Of a DNA stretch of 64,000 nt, positions 1 to 11,436 are shown piece by piece. A program made the translations under genes and the position numbers. The first letter of the stretch is position 1. Each line of letters starts with the position of its first letter. This DNA is from Ceratobasidium sp. AG-K (taxonomy: Eukaryota; Basidiomycota; Agaricomycetes; Cantharellales; Ceratobasidiaceae). Below the pieces are notes generated by a model, which was not told where the DNA came from, ran no database searches, and worked only from the letters and a program-made list of their open reading frames with translations. The stretch is taken from contig JAWNGF010000002.1 of the NCBI GenBank assembly GCA_037039685.1, positions 5,146,001 to 5,210,000 of the forward strand. The letters are read 5' to 3'.

Positions 1-2402
1 GTGCGTATTGCGGACAAGCGACGCGCCAGCTTTTGGAACTGGCGTTCTGTCGGACGGGCTTGGGGCTCGGGAGCGGACGTTGCCGAAGGGAGGTTTTGGG
101 TATTGATTGTTGGTTGGACGGACACTCGTTTCATGCTCGCAACACTCGACTTGAGCTCCCTAATATCCTGGGATAGCGAGCTCATTTGGCTGTCAATATG
201 TTGTTTAATCTGGCCCAGAGCTGAGCCAAGTAATATGTCAGTAGCTAACACTTCATTTATGACCTCATACTTACGTTCGATATTCAGTGACAACAAACTC
301 TTCTCCTTGACCTCGCTGATGTCCTCCAACTCGTACATTACTTGGCTGGTGGGATCCCGAATGTAAATATCGGGGAAATTATCGAGCCCAGGGTTGTATG
401 CAAACTTTTCCACAAACAGTATCCGAAGAGCCGCAATCGTCATTCCGGGTTCAAACTCGGCCTTCCTAACCTGACTCTCTAGCTGAAGGAAGATGGTAAA
501 CGGCCGGTTTGCGGGTAGGGGCGAGGCAGAAGGTTGAGGCGAGCGAGCTTTAGGCGCTGGGACAGTCTCGGGCGCCTTGTCGGCCTGCATGCCCCCATCT
601 GATTCTTCAGCTGTTTCCTCACTCGTGGGCGGCAAGAATCGCGAGATGGAGCTAGGAAGAGGGGGAACGGGTGGTGCGGACAGGTCCACCATGGCACTTC
701 GTCGGCCGGCATCTAACGTCCGCGAGCGCTGGGCTTTGGGACTAGGCGCTTCCTCGGCCTCTGATAGCGCGCTGAGTTCCCCGGTGGAAAGCAGGGCGTT
801 GCCAGCAATCATCGATCGCCTATTCTTGCTTGTGCCGTTTGTAGTCGCAGTATTGGGCGCGCTCGGGGTGTTGGTCATTTTGTTGTACGTATACGTCGAG
901 AAACGTTTCGACGCCCTACGACTGAGCGCCTCGCGTGACTTGAGTGCACTGAGCGCGCTATTGTTGAGTTCGCTCGGGCCGCCATCTGAAGTTGGAGTGT
1001 CTGGTGGGGGAGAGGGCGACATTGGCCGATGGATGGTTGGCTGAGAGGGAAGAGGGGGTGCGGGTTCATTGGGAGGAACTGGACTATTGGTCTCGACTAG
1101 GACATTCGGGGGTAAGGTTGAAAGATTAGTGGGTGGGCCCCCAGGGTTAGGTGGGGGTGGGGGTACGACATCGCCATTGAGATTAGAGGGGGGCGTAGAC
1201 CCGCGAATTATTGGATTGTCTGCGAGCGAGTAGCGCTTGACTTCCGAGGATATGGGTGGAAGCTGTGGCGGCATTGACGGGATCCTTAGGGGCGTGTCGG
1301 CGGGTGCAGCTCCCGTACTCGAGGAACTGTTTTTGGATAGCGAACGAGTGTGGTTGGAAGGCCGCTTTGGAATAGACTGCTTGCGCGAAGACTCATCCTC
1401 TGTCATTTCCTCGAGCACAGGCTGGTGGATGTATGCCGAAGGGCCACGTGAAAAGGGAGGCGGCTGCGGCTGTGACGTCGAGACATTAGACGAGCGAGAC
1501 GAAGTCCTATTCGGGGGTTGCCCTTGTTGGACTTGAGGTTGGTACTCGCCCATCGACTGCGGCTGGGGGCCCGGGCCCTGTTGGCTGGGATTCGCAAACC
1601 CTCCTACCCAGTGCTCGGACGGAGGCGCGGGCATAGGTATCGTAGGATCGGCCCGATAGGTATTGCTCCTCGTGCTTCCATGCTGCGAGCCACGAGACAT
1701 GACGCTCGCGCGATCCGAGCGCTCGGACCGAGCCATACTATCTGAGCGTTCATGGCCAGGAGTGTCCGAACGACGCGACCCGTTGATTTTATAGTCGTGC
1801 TGCTTGACCCGTAGACCTTGCAACAGGTTCTTTATAATGGCCCGAACGTCTGGCAGGTAAATGTCCAAGTTCTCCGTGGTGGCCTCTTCCGCCAGTGCTT
1901 GCTCCAAAATACCTCGGAGATCATCAGGTACTGACATCAGATCCCTGCAAAATATTGCATGACCGAGAATGAGTTTTCCGCGTGAAAAGGGTAGGCAGGA
2001 GGCTGTACGTACGACATGTCGATCCCGCTTGCTTGGAATGCGGCCACGGCCGAGTTGAAGTCGTTGCCCATCCGAACATACACGTCGCTCACGTCGCCTT
2101 CGGTTAGCTGGCCTTTGCTCCATTGCGTGAGAGATTCCAGTAGCTGTTTAGTCGCGACCAAGAGTCGGGTGACGGCAGTTTGTACGGCAGGCACTGGCTG
2201 CGGCAGAGGTGAGCAAGGGTAAAGGCCCAAGGGCAATACATACCACAGAGCCGCCGCGAATGCTTCCTTCTCTTCCGGATCGAGTCGAGCTCCGCGTCGA
2301 ACTTCGCTGCTGGGGAGGAGCTCCCTGCTCGTACTCTTCATGGGGTGCAGGGTAGTTTACAGACTGTTGTCGCGGCCCGGGAGGTGGGGGCACGGCGTTC
2401 AT
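1..2402 (-). CDS. BUD6: BUD6/AIP3-type actin- and formin-interacting polarity protein (C-terminus cut by window edge)
   Basis: Bud6 (Aip3) binds actin and helps the formin Bni1 nucleate actin cables at growth sites. Exons read 2244-2402, 2013-2197, 275-1944 and 1-220, and the gene runs off the left edge after about 744 codons. The start is the ATG at 2402; a TTG just upstream is not used. The conserved N-terminal block (from about residue 54: TAVTRLLVATKQLLESLTQW, then DVYVRMGNDFN) and the C-terminal AIP3 block (from about residue 595: FLQLESQVRKAEFEPGMTI, later PDIYIRDPTSQVMYELEDI) match the family. Between them is a long Ser/Pro-rich disordered linker. The intron at 221-274 is 54 nt with GTAAGT, CTGAC and CAG; it is in frame and stop-free, but removing it restores the family order (SLNIE then PLGQIKQHID). 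The family is recognised from memory, without a search. Confidence 0.9.
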
Positions 2403-2637
2403 GGTACTGTTCAAAAATAAACACTTCTCGTTGAGAATTTACACGAAAGCAAGACAAAAGAAAGCAGAGAGAGCTAGTCCAGCCGACCGGACTCGGGATG
2501 GCCAGGCCTTGCACGCCAACCGCCCCTGTGACTAAGCAGAGCAAACACGTGCAATCAAATATTGGTGGCTACCATACAGGGAAAAAAATGACTGGGTAAT
2601 ACAATTCTAATCTATGCAACTCTCATCACTGCAATTA

Positions 2638-3306
2638 CTATTCAATGTGGCGCTTGGACTTGAGCGAACCTATGATCTTGTCCTTGGCGGCTGCTTGGAA
2701 CGCTGCTTGGGACTCTCTCGTTACCACCCAGTTGGGTCCTTCGAACGTCAGCGTAGTGCCACAGAGTACCTTTATAGTCGCCAGCCCTTCATGAACATCC
2801 CTACATAACCGTTGGTTTTTTCAAAATTACCTCTAAATATATCACTTACTTCAAATCATTGGTGCCAGTACAGCAATCCGCAAACGCATCCTCCACCTCA
2901 TTCCACTTGGCTACCATCTCGTTGAACGCACTCTTGACAGTCCGTGCATTCGCCTCTTGCATGCCCCACTTCTCATACGTCTCCGACACATGTTGCAATG
3001 TGAATAGAAAACGGGTAATGCTGAGATTGACAGTCGGCTGGTGCTGCAAGTCAAGTTCAGCATGAAAGCAAACGCTTAAACCAAATCACCTACCTCGACG
3101 ATGGACGGCCACACCAGTGGAACCTTGGCAATAATCTCGGTCCCGTCAACCTTGGACCAGATTGGAACATTTCCGATAGCCATGGGGGCTGGTTTGGGCG
3201 AACTAGGCCGTAGAGGTTGACGACCCTGTCGAGCGTGCGTGATACCTTGAGCAGGCTGCCCGGGCTTGATTTCGGGAGACTCGATTGGGGTGGAAAGGTC
3301 GATCAT
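2638..3306 (-). CDS. hypothetical protein, 189 aa
   Basis: Three exons (3094-3306, 2850-3043, 2638-2800) give a clean 189-codon frame, with canonical GTAGGT/CAG and GTAAGT/TAG splice sites. The first 50 residues are Pro/Ser/Lys-rich. The rest is a compact, probably helical domain containing WSKVDGTEIIAKVPLVWPSI and ETYEKWGMQEANARTVKSAF, ending in a basic Lys/Arg tail. I see no signal peptide, membrane segment or catalytic motif, and I do not recognise the family. It lies head-to-tail upstream of BUD6 on the same strand, with 235 bp between its stop and the BUD6 start. The consistent frame across three exons makes a real gene likely. Confidence 0.7.
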
Positions 3307-3989
3307 GGTGTTGCTGGAGCGTGAGTGTATGTGCTTAAATGTGGTAGAGTTGCAAGAGATCAGGAGTTGCGAGTGCCCCTATATAACTACCCCTGAAACA
3401 AACAGCTATAAATATTGCAATTATTCCGTGGGTAAACGGAGGTCTATAGAAACATTGGGATATTACCTGACAAAACCATCTGCTTCATAGCATATAGGCT
3501 AAGCTACCACGAGTTGTCTGTTGAGAGAACTAGGGATATTGTCGCTTCTGTACCATTGTGCAATATTTGAGTTTCAAAACACATCCCCCAAACAGGTGAA
3601 CACAAAAGATAGGCAAAAAATCCAACGTCTTGAAGCATGGCTCCCAATCGAATCCCAAATACTGCTAGGTAAGAACAAACACTCACCACAGCCGTTACGT
3701 TTCGCATCCACCGGCACCGGAACATAGTCACCTGACGACCCGCAAAGGCGGCATGGCATGTCTGAAAAATGCGGCAACCATGTGCATAGCGAGAAGTTTT
3801 ATAGCCCAAGTGCGGGGTAAGAAGCAGTCTGACGGAAAGGTACCCCAGTCAAGGTGCTGTCCGAACCAACCCTGGCAAATGCGAGGTCAGAGCATAGCAG
3901 CATTACCTCAAACCAATACTCGTACAAGATCAAACCGAGGGTATACACGCTTTATTCATGTAAATACAATCAGCGCAACCACGCACCAC
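3307..3989. other. intergenic region between the unknown gene and TMA16
   Basis: About 680 bp carrying the promoter of the 189-aa gene and the 3' end of TMA16. Short overlapping frames on both strands have no domain, consistent splice structure or codon bias. Nothing else seen. Confidence 0.5.
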
Positions 3990-4763
3990 TCAATCCACCT
4001 CCATCCTGCTCACATCCCTCGCCGCAACCGCCGCCTCCTTTCTCGACGCCTCGCGATTCGCCTGATCCGCCTTTTCCTTTTCCTCGGCCGCCTTTTCCAT
4101 CTTTCTCGCATCCGCCTCTCGGGCGCCTACATGCTCCACCACCATCCCATCCGGGTCCGCACTCGACACCCGCACCGACCTTAACAAGTGCAAATACGCA
4201 GGATCGTGTCCTTTTTCTTCCCATGCGCGAAAGAGCTCCACCGTCGGGGGGTCTGTCAAATCAGGAAGAGCTACACACATGCTTGTAATTAATATGCGCA
4301 CACCATGTGGAGTGGAGAGGGTGCTTACTCAAACCGGTGCGGTACACCTCTTCGTCCTGACGCTTCATTTCGAGCAGGGCCAGTTCGCGCGTCGAGGGTG
4401 GCCGACCGGGCCGTCGGGCGGATTGTTCAGCCTGGAGGAGCGAGTCGTGCCGAACGAGCCATACGGTTGTGATCAATTCGTGGATTTCGGCTAGGGTGAG
4501 CGAGGGGACGTCGGGTGGGAGGGCATGGAAGAAGAATGCGTATCTGTCGGCTGGGGCGGGTGAGTGCTTGTTCACAGGGAATAGAGCACAGTACCTTTGG
4601 ACACGAGGTTCTTGGCTCGCTTGCTCGATGCACCGGCGAGTTTGTGTTTGCGCAGTTGGGCGCGTTCGAGTTGACCGGCTTTGCGAGATTGGGGGTGGAA
4701 GACCTTTTCCTTGGCTGGCTTTTTAGTTTGTTTGGCGGCGGCCTTGGGTGTAGAGGGAGCCAT
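3990..4763 (-). CDS. TMA16: TMA16-like translation-machinery-associated protein, 223 aa
   Basis: Tma16 is a small basic protein that associates with nuclear pre-60S ribosomal particles. Exons are 4595-4763, 4329-4550 and 3990-4270. The start is the ATG at 4763 (MAPSTPKAAAKQ). The N-terminus carries the family signature HPQSRKAGQLERAQLRKHKL in a Lys-rich context. The central part has DRYAFFFHALPPDVPSLTL, and the C-terminal third has a Lys/Glu-rich coiled segment. The exon 1-2 join needs the acceptor CCCCAG ending at 4551 rather than the nearer GACAG, because only the former keeps the frame and gives the conserved DRYAFFF. The length is close to the family's about 180-220 aa. It is divergent from the ZAP1-like gene, with 253 bp between starts. 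Confidence 0.85.
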
Positions 4764-5016
4764 GGTGGTTATAGCCAAAAGTTTTGCACAGCCACGATCT
4801 CATCCGGGGCAAATATGTAATCGCCACCCCCAGGCACATATCCTTTGTCCTGCTCTTCAACATCCACCTCGACTGCTGCGTGGCGTTTTCGCTCCAAATC
4901 TAAATCCAGATCACTGCAGCCCTTGTAATTTTAACGGAGAAGAAGCCCCAAAGACTTCGCACCTCGTGGCACAGCGTCAACGACATCATAGCACGGCACC
5001 ACGGACATTAAGCGGC
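4764..5016. promoter_or_regulatory. bidirectional promoter between TMA16 and the ZAP1-like gene
   Basis: 253 bp separate two divergent start codons, so both core promoters must lie here. No canonical TATA box is apparent. I did not identify a zinc-responsive element. Confidence 0.5.
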
Positions 5017-6840
5017 ATGGGGCTGGGCGACGAGGGAACAGGGTTTGAAATGGAATTCTGGCCAACAGACGCTGCCGGATTGGGCCGAGAACCCTCGCAG
5101 TCACGGGGGAGTACCCGCGCAATGAGAGGAGGATTAATGCTCTGTCAAGATAAGGCGTGCATGGCAAATTGGTGCGATTGCGACGGTGCGCTACCGCCCA
5201 GGTCGTCTGCCATGAGCCGCCGTTATGCGCCCTATCCCACTGCTTTTGGACGCTGGTGCCCAGACGGTTGCGAGGACCTCACCGAGGACTGCACCGACGG
5301 CTGTGTTCAGGTCACTGTCCCATGCACAGACGCCTGTGCACCCAAGGACTGTCCTCCCTGTGACACCTGGGACTGGCACCAACCAGCCATGGCTGACATG
5401 CCCCTGAACGAGGATTTTCAACAGCTGGTAATTCTTATTTTCCTTGTATTGGTCGGTGTTAACGGCCTGTAGTTTGACTGCTGCAACACGTACTATCCGC
5501 AAAACGAGTGCTGTGTGCCTCTGCCCGACAGCTCGAGTCTGAGCCAGCCAGCCGCCCACGACGCAGGGTTCGCTGCACTCTTTCGCGCCTACCATCCCCC
5601 GCACATCTCCCACCCGCAACCCCCATTACAACCTCCAATCCACCCACTCCAGTCCCTCAGTACCGCACCCACGCCCGAACTATCACCCAACTTTTTCCCC
5701 CAGTCGTTCGAGTGCCGATGGAGCGAATGCAACCAGCGCTTCCCCTCGCTAGCCGAACTCGTCGGACACGTTAACCTCGCCCACCTCAGACTGCCCGGCC
5801 CAAGCCATGACCACGCACACGGTGCACCCGCATGCCATGTCGCCCCTCCGCCCTCTCCAGCCCCTTCAAATCAACCAGACATCCTCGCCTGTCCCTGGTC
5901 AGACTGCTCAATCACCCCCGCCCCCCTCGCTGGTGCAGACCTCAACGCCAGTTTGTGTGCCCTCGCCAGTCACTTGTTTCACGACCACCTCAACCTCCCC
6001 ACCGCGCCCACTGCCGACCTTTTTGGTCTCCAGTCGCCCATGTCCTCGCCCACCGCCCCTCAACTCGCCAGCCCCCGCATCTCGCCCCCGCCCCTACCGA
6101 CCAACCCAACCCCCAAAGGGAAGAAAAAGAAAACCCCCCTCCCGACACTGGCACACACACCTGCGCCTGGACCGGATGCACCGAAACCTTTTCCACCAGC
6201 GCAGAACTCACCGAACACATCACCTCGGTACACGTCGGACGCGGCAAGGCTTCCTACGACTGCCACTGGTCCGGGTGCACGCGCAACGGCAAGACGGGGT
6301 TTAGCAGCAAACAAAAAGTCCTCCGGCACCTCCAGTCGCACACTGGCCATCGGCCGTTTCGGTGCGAGGTGTGTGGGCTGGACTTTTCAGAGGCTGCGAC
6401 GCTGCAGCAGCATATGCGCCGGCACACCCAAGAGAGTGAGTTATTTATTGCGTGGTTGACGGTGTACTGATTGCGTAGAGCCGTACGTATGCGATCACCC
6501 TGGGTGCGGCAAGGCGTTTGCCATTACTGGCGCGCTTACGATTCATAAACGGACACACAACGGAGACAAGCCGTTCAAGTGCAAGTACTGCGATAGGGCG
6601 TTTTCCGAGTCGTCCAATCTGTCCAAACATGTAAGTCCCTCGGTTCACCAGCCAGCGCCTACTGACTCCCGCCAGCTCCGCACGCACACCGGCCAACGAC
6701 CGTACGAATGCTCTGAACCGGGGTGCGGCAAGAAATTTTCGCGTCCGGACCAAGTCACGCGACACATGCTGGTCCACCGGAAAAAGGACAAGCAGCAGGA
6801 CGACAAGGACGACGACGATATGGACGGCGAGACCGAGTAG
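5017..6840 (+). CDS. ZAP1: ZAP1-type zinc-responsive C2H2 transcription factor
   Basis: Zap1-family regulators sense zinc and activate uptake genes. Exons are 5017-5427, 5473 to a disputed point, then a block ending at 6435, 6479-6630 and 6676-6840. The N-terminal about 160 residues are Cys-rich (CPDGCEDLTEDC, CTDGC, CTDACAPKDCPPC, CCNTYYPQNECC). Eight C2H2 fingers follow: FECRWSEC with HVNLAH; LACPWSDC with HLFHDH; HTCAWTGC with HITSVH; YDCHWSGC with HLQSH; then FRCEVC, YVCDHPGC, FKCKYC and YECSEPGC, joined by TGE-type linkers. The C-terminus is Asp/Glu-rich. The reading frame changes between fingers 2 and 3 (about 6020-6130, C-rich linker), and no consensus intron explains it. The closest GT-AG options are 6033-6118 or 6042-6118. 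An assembly error, a weak intron or a true frameshift are all possible. Confidence 0.82.
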
Positions 6841-7110
6841 AGCATTTCATCGTATGTGATTCGTCGCATATTTATCCTGGATTTTTTCTCGAGCTTTTGT
6901 ATATATTAGTGTCATTCAGATTACCAAGCATGAATCTAGTTCAACGCCAGCATATATGCAACTTACCCTTGCCCTCACAGTGTTGAGGTCCAAGACCGCC
7001 ATCGTTTACTGCGCATACAATCAATCTACGAGAAACCTGGGATACAAATACATCTATCTAAGTACATAATATACAATACAAACGAGCGACATGACAACGC
7101 ACAAAACGGC

Positions 7111-9970
7111 TCAAACCTCAGCATAGCGCCCACCAGCCGTCAACGCCGGACTGGGCAGCGCAGAATCACCTTCATGCACACTCAAAATCTCCATACTCCC
7201 CTCGACGCGATAGCGCACATGCATCTCCCACCCCCTCTTGAACCGCCCACAAAACCCGGCAAAACTCGCAGGCGGGCCCTTTTCCAACACCATCGCGATT
7301 TCGGTCAAGTATCCCGCGGCGTAATGCGTCCCCGTTGAGGGCCGAATCTCGACCCGAAACTTGAGCGCCTTGCTCACTGCGACTGTTCCCGAGGGATCGG
7401 CGATTTCGTCTAGACGGCAGCGAAGGGTGCTCCCTCCATACGTGTGAGGCTGTAACTCGCTCGATTCGACGTGCGCGCCGAGTGTGCCGAGGGACGTGAC
7501 GCATTGGCTTCGGGTCGAAAAGACGTCATGGACCGAGTACAGTTCGTGCCGAATCGGCTTGTGGAACAGGTTGGAGAACCAGTTGTCAGACAGGCGCGGG
7601 CTGTCCTTGCTCACTGAGGAAAGGTTAGAAAGTGATTCGGAGAACTGGTTCGGTGCTTACTCGACTGGGACCTCTTGCGTGCTCGTACAGCGTTGGGGTG
7701 CTCAGGGGTGACTATACGCACGCTCTTCTTGACCGGAAGCCCATCCTGAGATTTGCCCAACGATTTTGGAGCGACCGCAACAGCCTTGGAGCGTGCACGG
7801 CCGCGAGGAGGATCAAGAACACCAGCGACCACGTTTTCCTTGGCATCCACCGATTTAGCAAGCGCCGTTCCACTTTTATCCACAGGCGCCGACCCAGGGA
7901 TATTGGACGACTTCAACACTCCAGCCGACAGGACAGCCCGGACCGTAGGCGCGGCCGCCGTTTCCGCCTCAAAAGCCTGTGGACTTGAAAATGTGGGCGT
8001 CACGGGCGTTGTCGGAGGGGGAGGAACTTCTCCAGCCGGAACCTTGATCTCCATCGCGGCTCGTTCTCCGGTCAACTTGGGCATTCCCTTTCCTTTTCCA
8101 GACGAGAGAGGCCGGCGCTCTACAGCTTGTTCTTCCTTGGACATGCTGACGAGCATCTCGGCAATCTGCTGGAAAAACATGTCTTCTTCCATCTCTGGTC
8201 CATCAATGGGTACAAACGGCTGCGACTTCCTCGGAGTTGTGCGTGGGTGAGGTCCGAGCATCTCTGGCTGCGCGTCTTCGTAATCTAGTAGGCTGTCCAC
8301 AGAATCACGAACACCTTTTCTGCCTGGAGTCGCGGCTTGGATTACGATTTCGGGCAAAGTCTCGTTCCCACTGCTTGGAGTTCCAGAAGGCTCAGTCCGC
8401 GTCCGTTTGCGAGGAGTCAGTGGTGCAGTCATAGGAGGCGAGGAAATCCGGTCCAGGTCGTCTGAAACACTCAGGGACCGTGCTCGACGCGGTGTAGGTG
8501 CCGATGGCCGTTCCAAAATCGAGTCGGGTCGTCCGGGAGAATCGATCGTGCCGCAGGTGCTCGCAGGTCGAGCGCGAGTCCGTCGCCTGGATTTGTGCCG
8601 GGAATGGTATCCATCAACATTCGATCCGATGCACTTGAGTCGTTTCATCCTGAATTCGCTCAAGAGATGGTATGCAATCTTTTCCCAATTGTCGCTGAAT
8701 AGATTGTAGGTCATCATGTGGCGTGTAGTGCACAGAAACTGAAACTGAAACGTACCGTGGGTTGCGAATGGCCCGGATAATGTCCTGGTCTTGCCTGTTT
8801 CTCCACAATGTACGCATATTCTTCATTATATCGGCGTCGATAGATACTTTTGTAATGTCGCAGGGTAGCATGCTAGCCAAATGTAAGAAATTGGGAGCAA
8901 GAGGCGGCGTGGAACGAGGTGGCACAGAGCGGAAGAATGGGTGCTTGAACACATCGGCCATCTGTCCAAGATTCAGTCAAAGCCAGATCATTTGAATGAG
9001 TTCCGTTCGTACCTGAATGCGTCGCTCGACATCCTTCTCCATCATTCTCCGAATCAGATTCTGTGCGGGCCACGGAACGTCGGTAGGAATCGTATACTTG
9101 CCGTCCCGAACCTTTTCCAACAACGCGCCAATATCTTGGTCATCGAACGGTAGTTTCGCAGAAAGCAAAGCGTACAGAATGACTCCGCATGACCAAACAT
9201 CCGCGGTCGCGCCGTCGTAAGCCAGTCCCGAGACCACCTCGGGGCTAGCATAATGTGGTGAGCCGCAGCTGGTGTACAGTAGAGAGTCGCGTGGCACAAA
9301 CGCTGCCATTCCAAAATCTGCCACCTTGACATTGTTATCGCTGTCGAGGAGAATGTTCTCCGGCTTGAGATCACGGTGAGCGATTCGAAACTGGTGACAA
9401 TAAGCGACGGCGCCGATAATTTGCTGAAAGTAGTGGAGTGCCTCCGGGACTGAAAGGCGGCCTCGTTCCACGATATAATCGAACAGCTCTCCACCATCAA
9501 GATATTCCATCACGACGAATCTAGAAGAACTGAGCAATGGCTCTCGTTTATGCTTGAGGAATACTTACAGTAGCCCCTTGGCCTCCCATACATCCAGCAA
9601 CCCAAGAACATTGGGGTGCTCAATCAGCTTCATAATAACAATCTCCCTCTCGATGCTCTGGAGCAATCGCTCAGCATGCTCAGGTTCAGCGGCCATTGAT
9701 GCTTGAGAATTTAGGATAAATTCGGTGGACATAATCTTGACGGCTGCCGTCTGACCAGTCGCCTTGTGGTGAGCGATGCGAACAGTCCCTAACAGGTGCC
9801 ACTATTTCAGCATCAATATCCAGAAGATAGGAACATGGGGACCACTAATGACCTGAACTCCCCCTCCCTACTATCTTTCCCAACTGCCATGGCCCGACAG
9901 CGGCTATTTTTGCAGTACGTTCTTCCACCATTTGGGTGATCGCTTGATCCGAATCGTCTTGCATGATCAT
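7111..9970 (-). CDS. HSL1/GIN4/CDR2-type septin-associated cell-cycle kinase, 862 aa
   Basis: Kinases of this group act at the septin collar and inhibit Wee1 to license mitosis. Exons are 9853-9970, 9569-9788, 9013-9520, 8756-8961, 7661-8694 and 7111-7613, giving 862 codons. The kinase domain shows GRGSSGTVRIA (from residue 36), the AAVKIM lysine, YLDGGELFDYI, HRDLKPENILL, DFGMAAF and the hallmark activation segment TSCGSPHYASPEVV. After HPFF comes the family's post-kinase segment (NPRDNWEKIAYHLLSEFR). A long Ser/Pro/Thr-rich linker then leads to a C-terminal region (about 760-862) that looks like the KA1-type membrane-binding domain (ALKFRVEIRPST, GWEMHVRYRVEGS). All kinase catalytic residues are present. 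Which of Hsl1, Gin4 or Kcc4 it matches cannot be decided by eye. It is convergent with the ZAP1-like gene (270 bp apart). Confidence 0.92.
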
Positions 9971-10610
9971 TTGTTAAATAATCTGTGAGGGTATATGTCT
10001 GTTTCTGGAACCGAGGGTATGAGGACGGCGTCGATGCCGTAGTCAAAAACAAGAACCAAAGCAACTAACAGGGGCTTGTTGGGGGGTAAGTGGCCTAACT
10101 TTGAAAGCCTAGGCATTTGGTTTGATAGGGGGCGTTGGTCACGTGGTGAATTCAAACCTGTTCTGGCCACACAATGCATTTACTCAGCTAGTCAAGCCGA
10201 CGTCTCGAACGGTGCGACGTAATGGGGAGGCTCGTAGAATCTGCTTTCATTTATAATCAAAGTAGTATATCGCAGTTAGTTCGGAACGACACTTTGCACA
10301 GTCAGCACACGAAGTGATGTCGACTCAAGAAACTGGGTGATACCGCGTTGGCAAGCCATGATAATTCCCTAGGTGAAATCTCCCGCTCACAGTAGGGGTT
10401 TCTGACCGTAGGTACCAGGCCTGATGCATGGATGCATACTCAATAGGATTACATAGGCTCTAGTCCCCATCGTCGATGTTGATGAGTCGGGTTTCTCGGC
10501 GGTGGGTTAACCCGTTCTGAACCGCATATACTCCGTCTCTTGGGTGCTGAGTAGGATAAAATGACCCCCCGACTTCCGAAAAATTCGATTGCGTCTCCAA
10601 GTTGGCTCCA
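9971..10610. other. intergenic; kinase promoter and upstream region of the CBM1 gene
   Basis: 640 bp with no supported gene. A CACGTG core in the form TCACGTGG lies at 10139-10146, about 170 bp upstream of the kinase start. The right half should hold the promoter of the CBM1 gene. Confidence 0.5.
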
Positions 10611-11436
10611 ATGCGATCTAGGTTTTTCTACATTGTTTGTCTTGCTTTCGGAGCTCAGAGAGCGGCTGGGACAGCCGTGTGGGGTCAATGCGGCGTAAGC
10701 TGAGGTTAATATTATTACTCTAACTATGGCTTACAAGTAGCGGTAGGGTACCGGATACACTGGCTCGACCGTCTGCGAGAACTCAGTTTGTGTCGATGTA
10801 GATGGCCCTTATTACTCCCAGTTAGTATACTATTCACTGCTATTGAAGATTAGCCCCGTCCGGTTTTGCTGACTCCACTTGGGATAGATGCTTGCCCTAT
10901 GCCTACGCTAGCACCGCTACTTTCCATAGCATACCACCGCTCACGACGTCCACCAGCACAAGCATTCCGACAGGAGTCCCACCTCCGGTAAGTAATAATC
11001 CTCAGCCACCGAGGAATTAGAACTGGCCTTCTTGGCCCCACTGACCTCGCTCTTGCTTTCGGAGCTCAGATAGCTCGAGCCGTTGAGGTACCCGTGTGGG
11101 GCCAATGTGGTGTAAGCCCGAGAAAATATCAACACTCTAACCATTGCTTACAAGCAGTGCTAGGGTGCCTACTATACTGGTTCGACCGTCTGTGAGAACT
11201 CAGTTTGTATCCCTGTGGACGGCCCCTGGTACTCTCAGTCAGTATAACACTTGTTACCGTTACCTTAAAATAGGCACAACTTGCTTAACTCTGGCTACGA
11301 CAGATGCTGGCCGTACGCTTATGCTAGTACCGCTACTTATAATACTTACCCGCCGCTCACGACGTCCACCAGCACAAGTGTCCCAACGGGAGTGCCACCT
11401 CCGGTACGTAGTAGTCCTCGGGCGCCGAAGAACTAG
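10611..11436 (+). CDS. secreted protein of two tandem CBM1 cellulose-binding modules, no catalytic domain
   Basis: CBM1 is the small fungal cellulose-binding fold. Exons 10611-10694 (28-codon signal peptide ending in VWGQCG), 10747-10820 (GYTGSTVCENSVC to YYS) and 10888-10987 (QCLP plus a Ser/Thr/Pro linker ending TGVPPP) form module A. Module B repeats the same three-part structure: 11070-11111 (ending VPVWGQCG), 11164-11237 and 11304-11403, with the same exon lengths of 74 and 100 nt and the same phases. Reading on from 11404 gives a short tail and a stop at 11434-11436, for about 168 aa. Module A could instead end at its own in-frame TAG shortly after 10987, making B a headless duplicate. 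The bridging intron 10988-11069 (GTAAGT to CTCAG) is the weakest inference. No esterase or hydrolase follows before the next gene. Confidence 0.65.

Noticed and set aside
577..1044. 155-codon plus-strand frame with hydrophobic stretch
   Set aside because: It is antisense to the long BUD6 exon, whose frame carries conserved motifs.
6849..7110. Possible small gene between ZAP1-like and kinase genes
   Set aside because: AT-rich convergent 3' UTR sequence without a coding frame.
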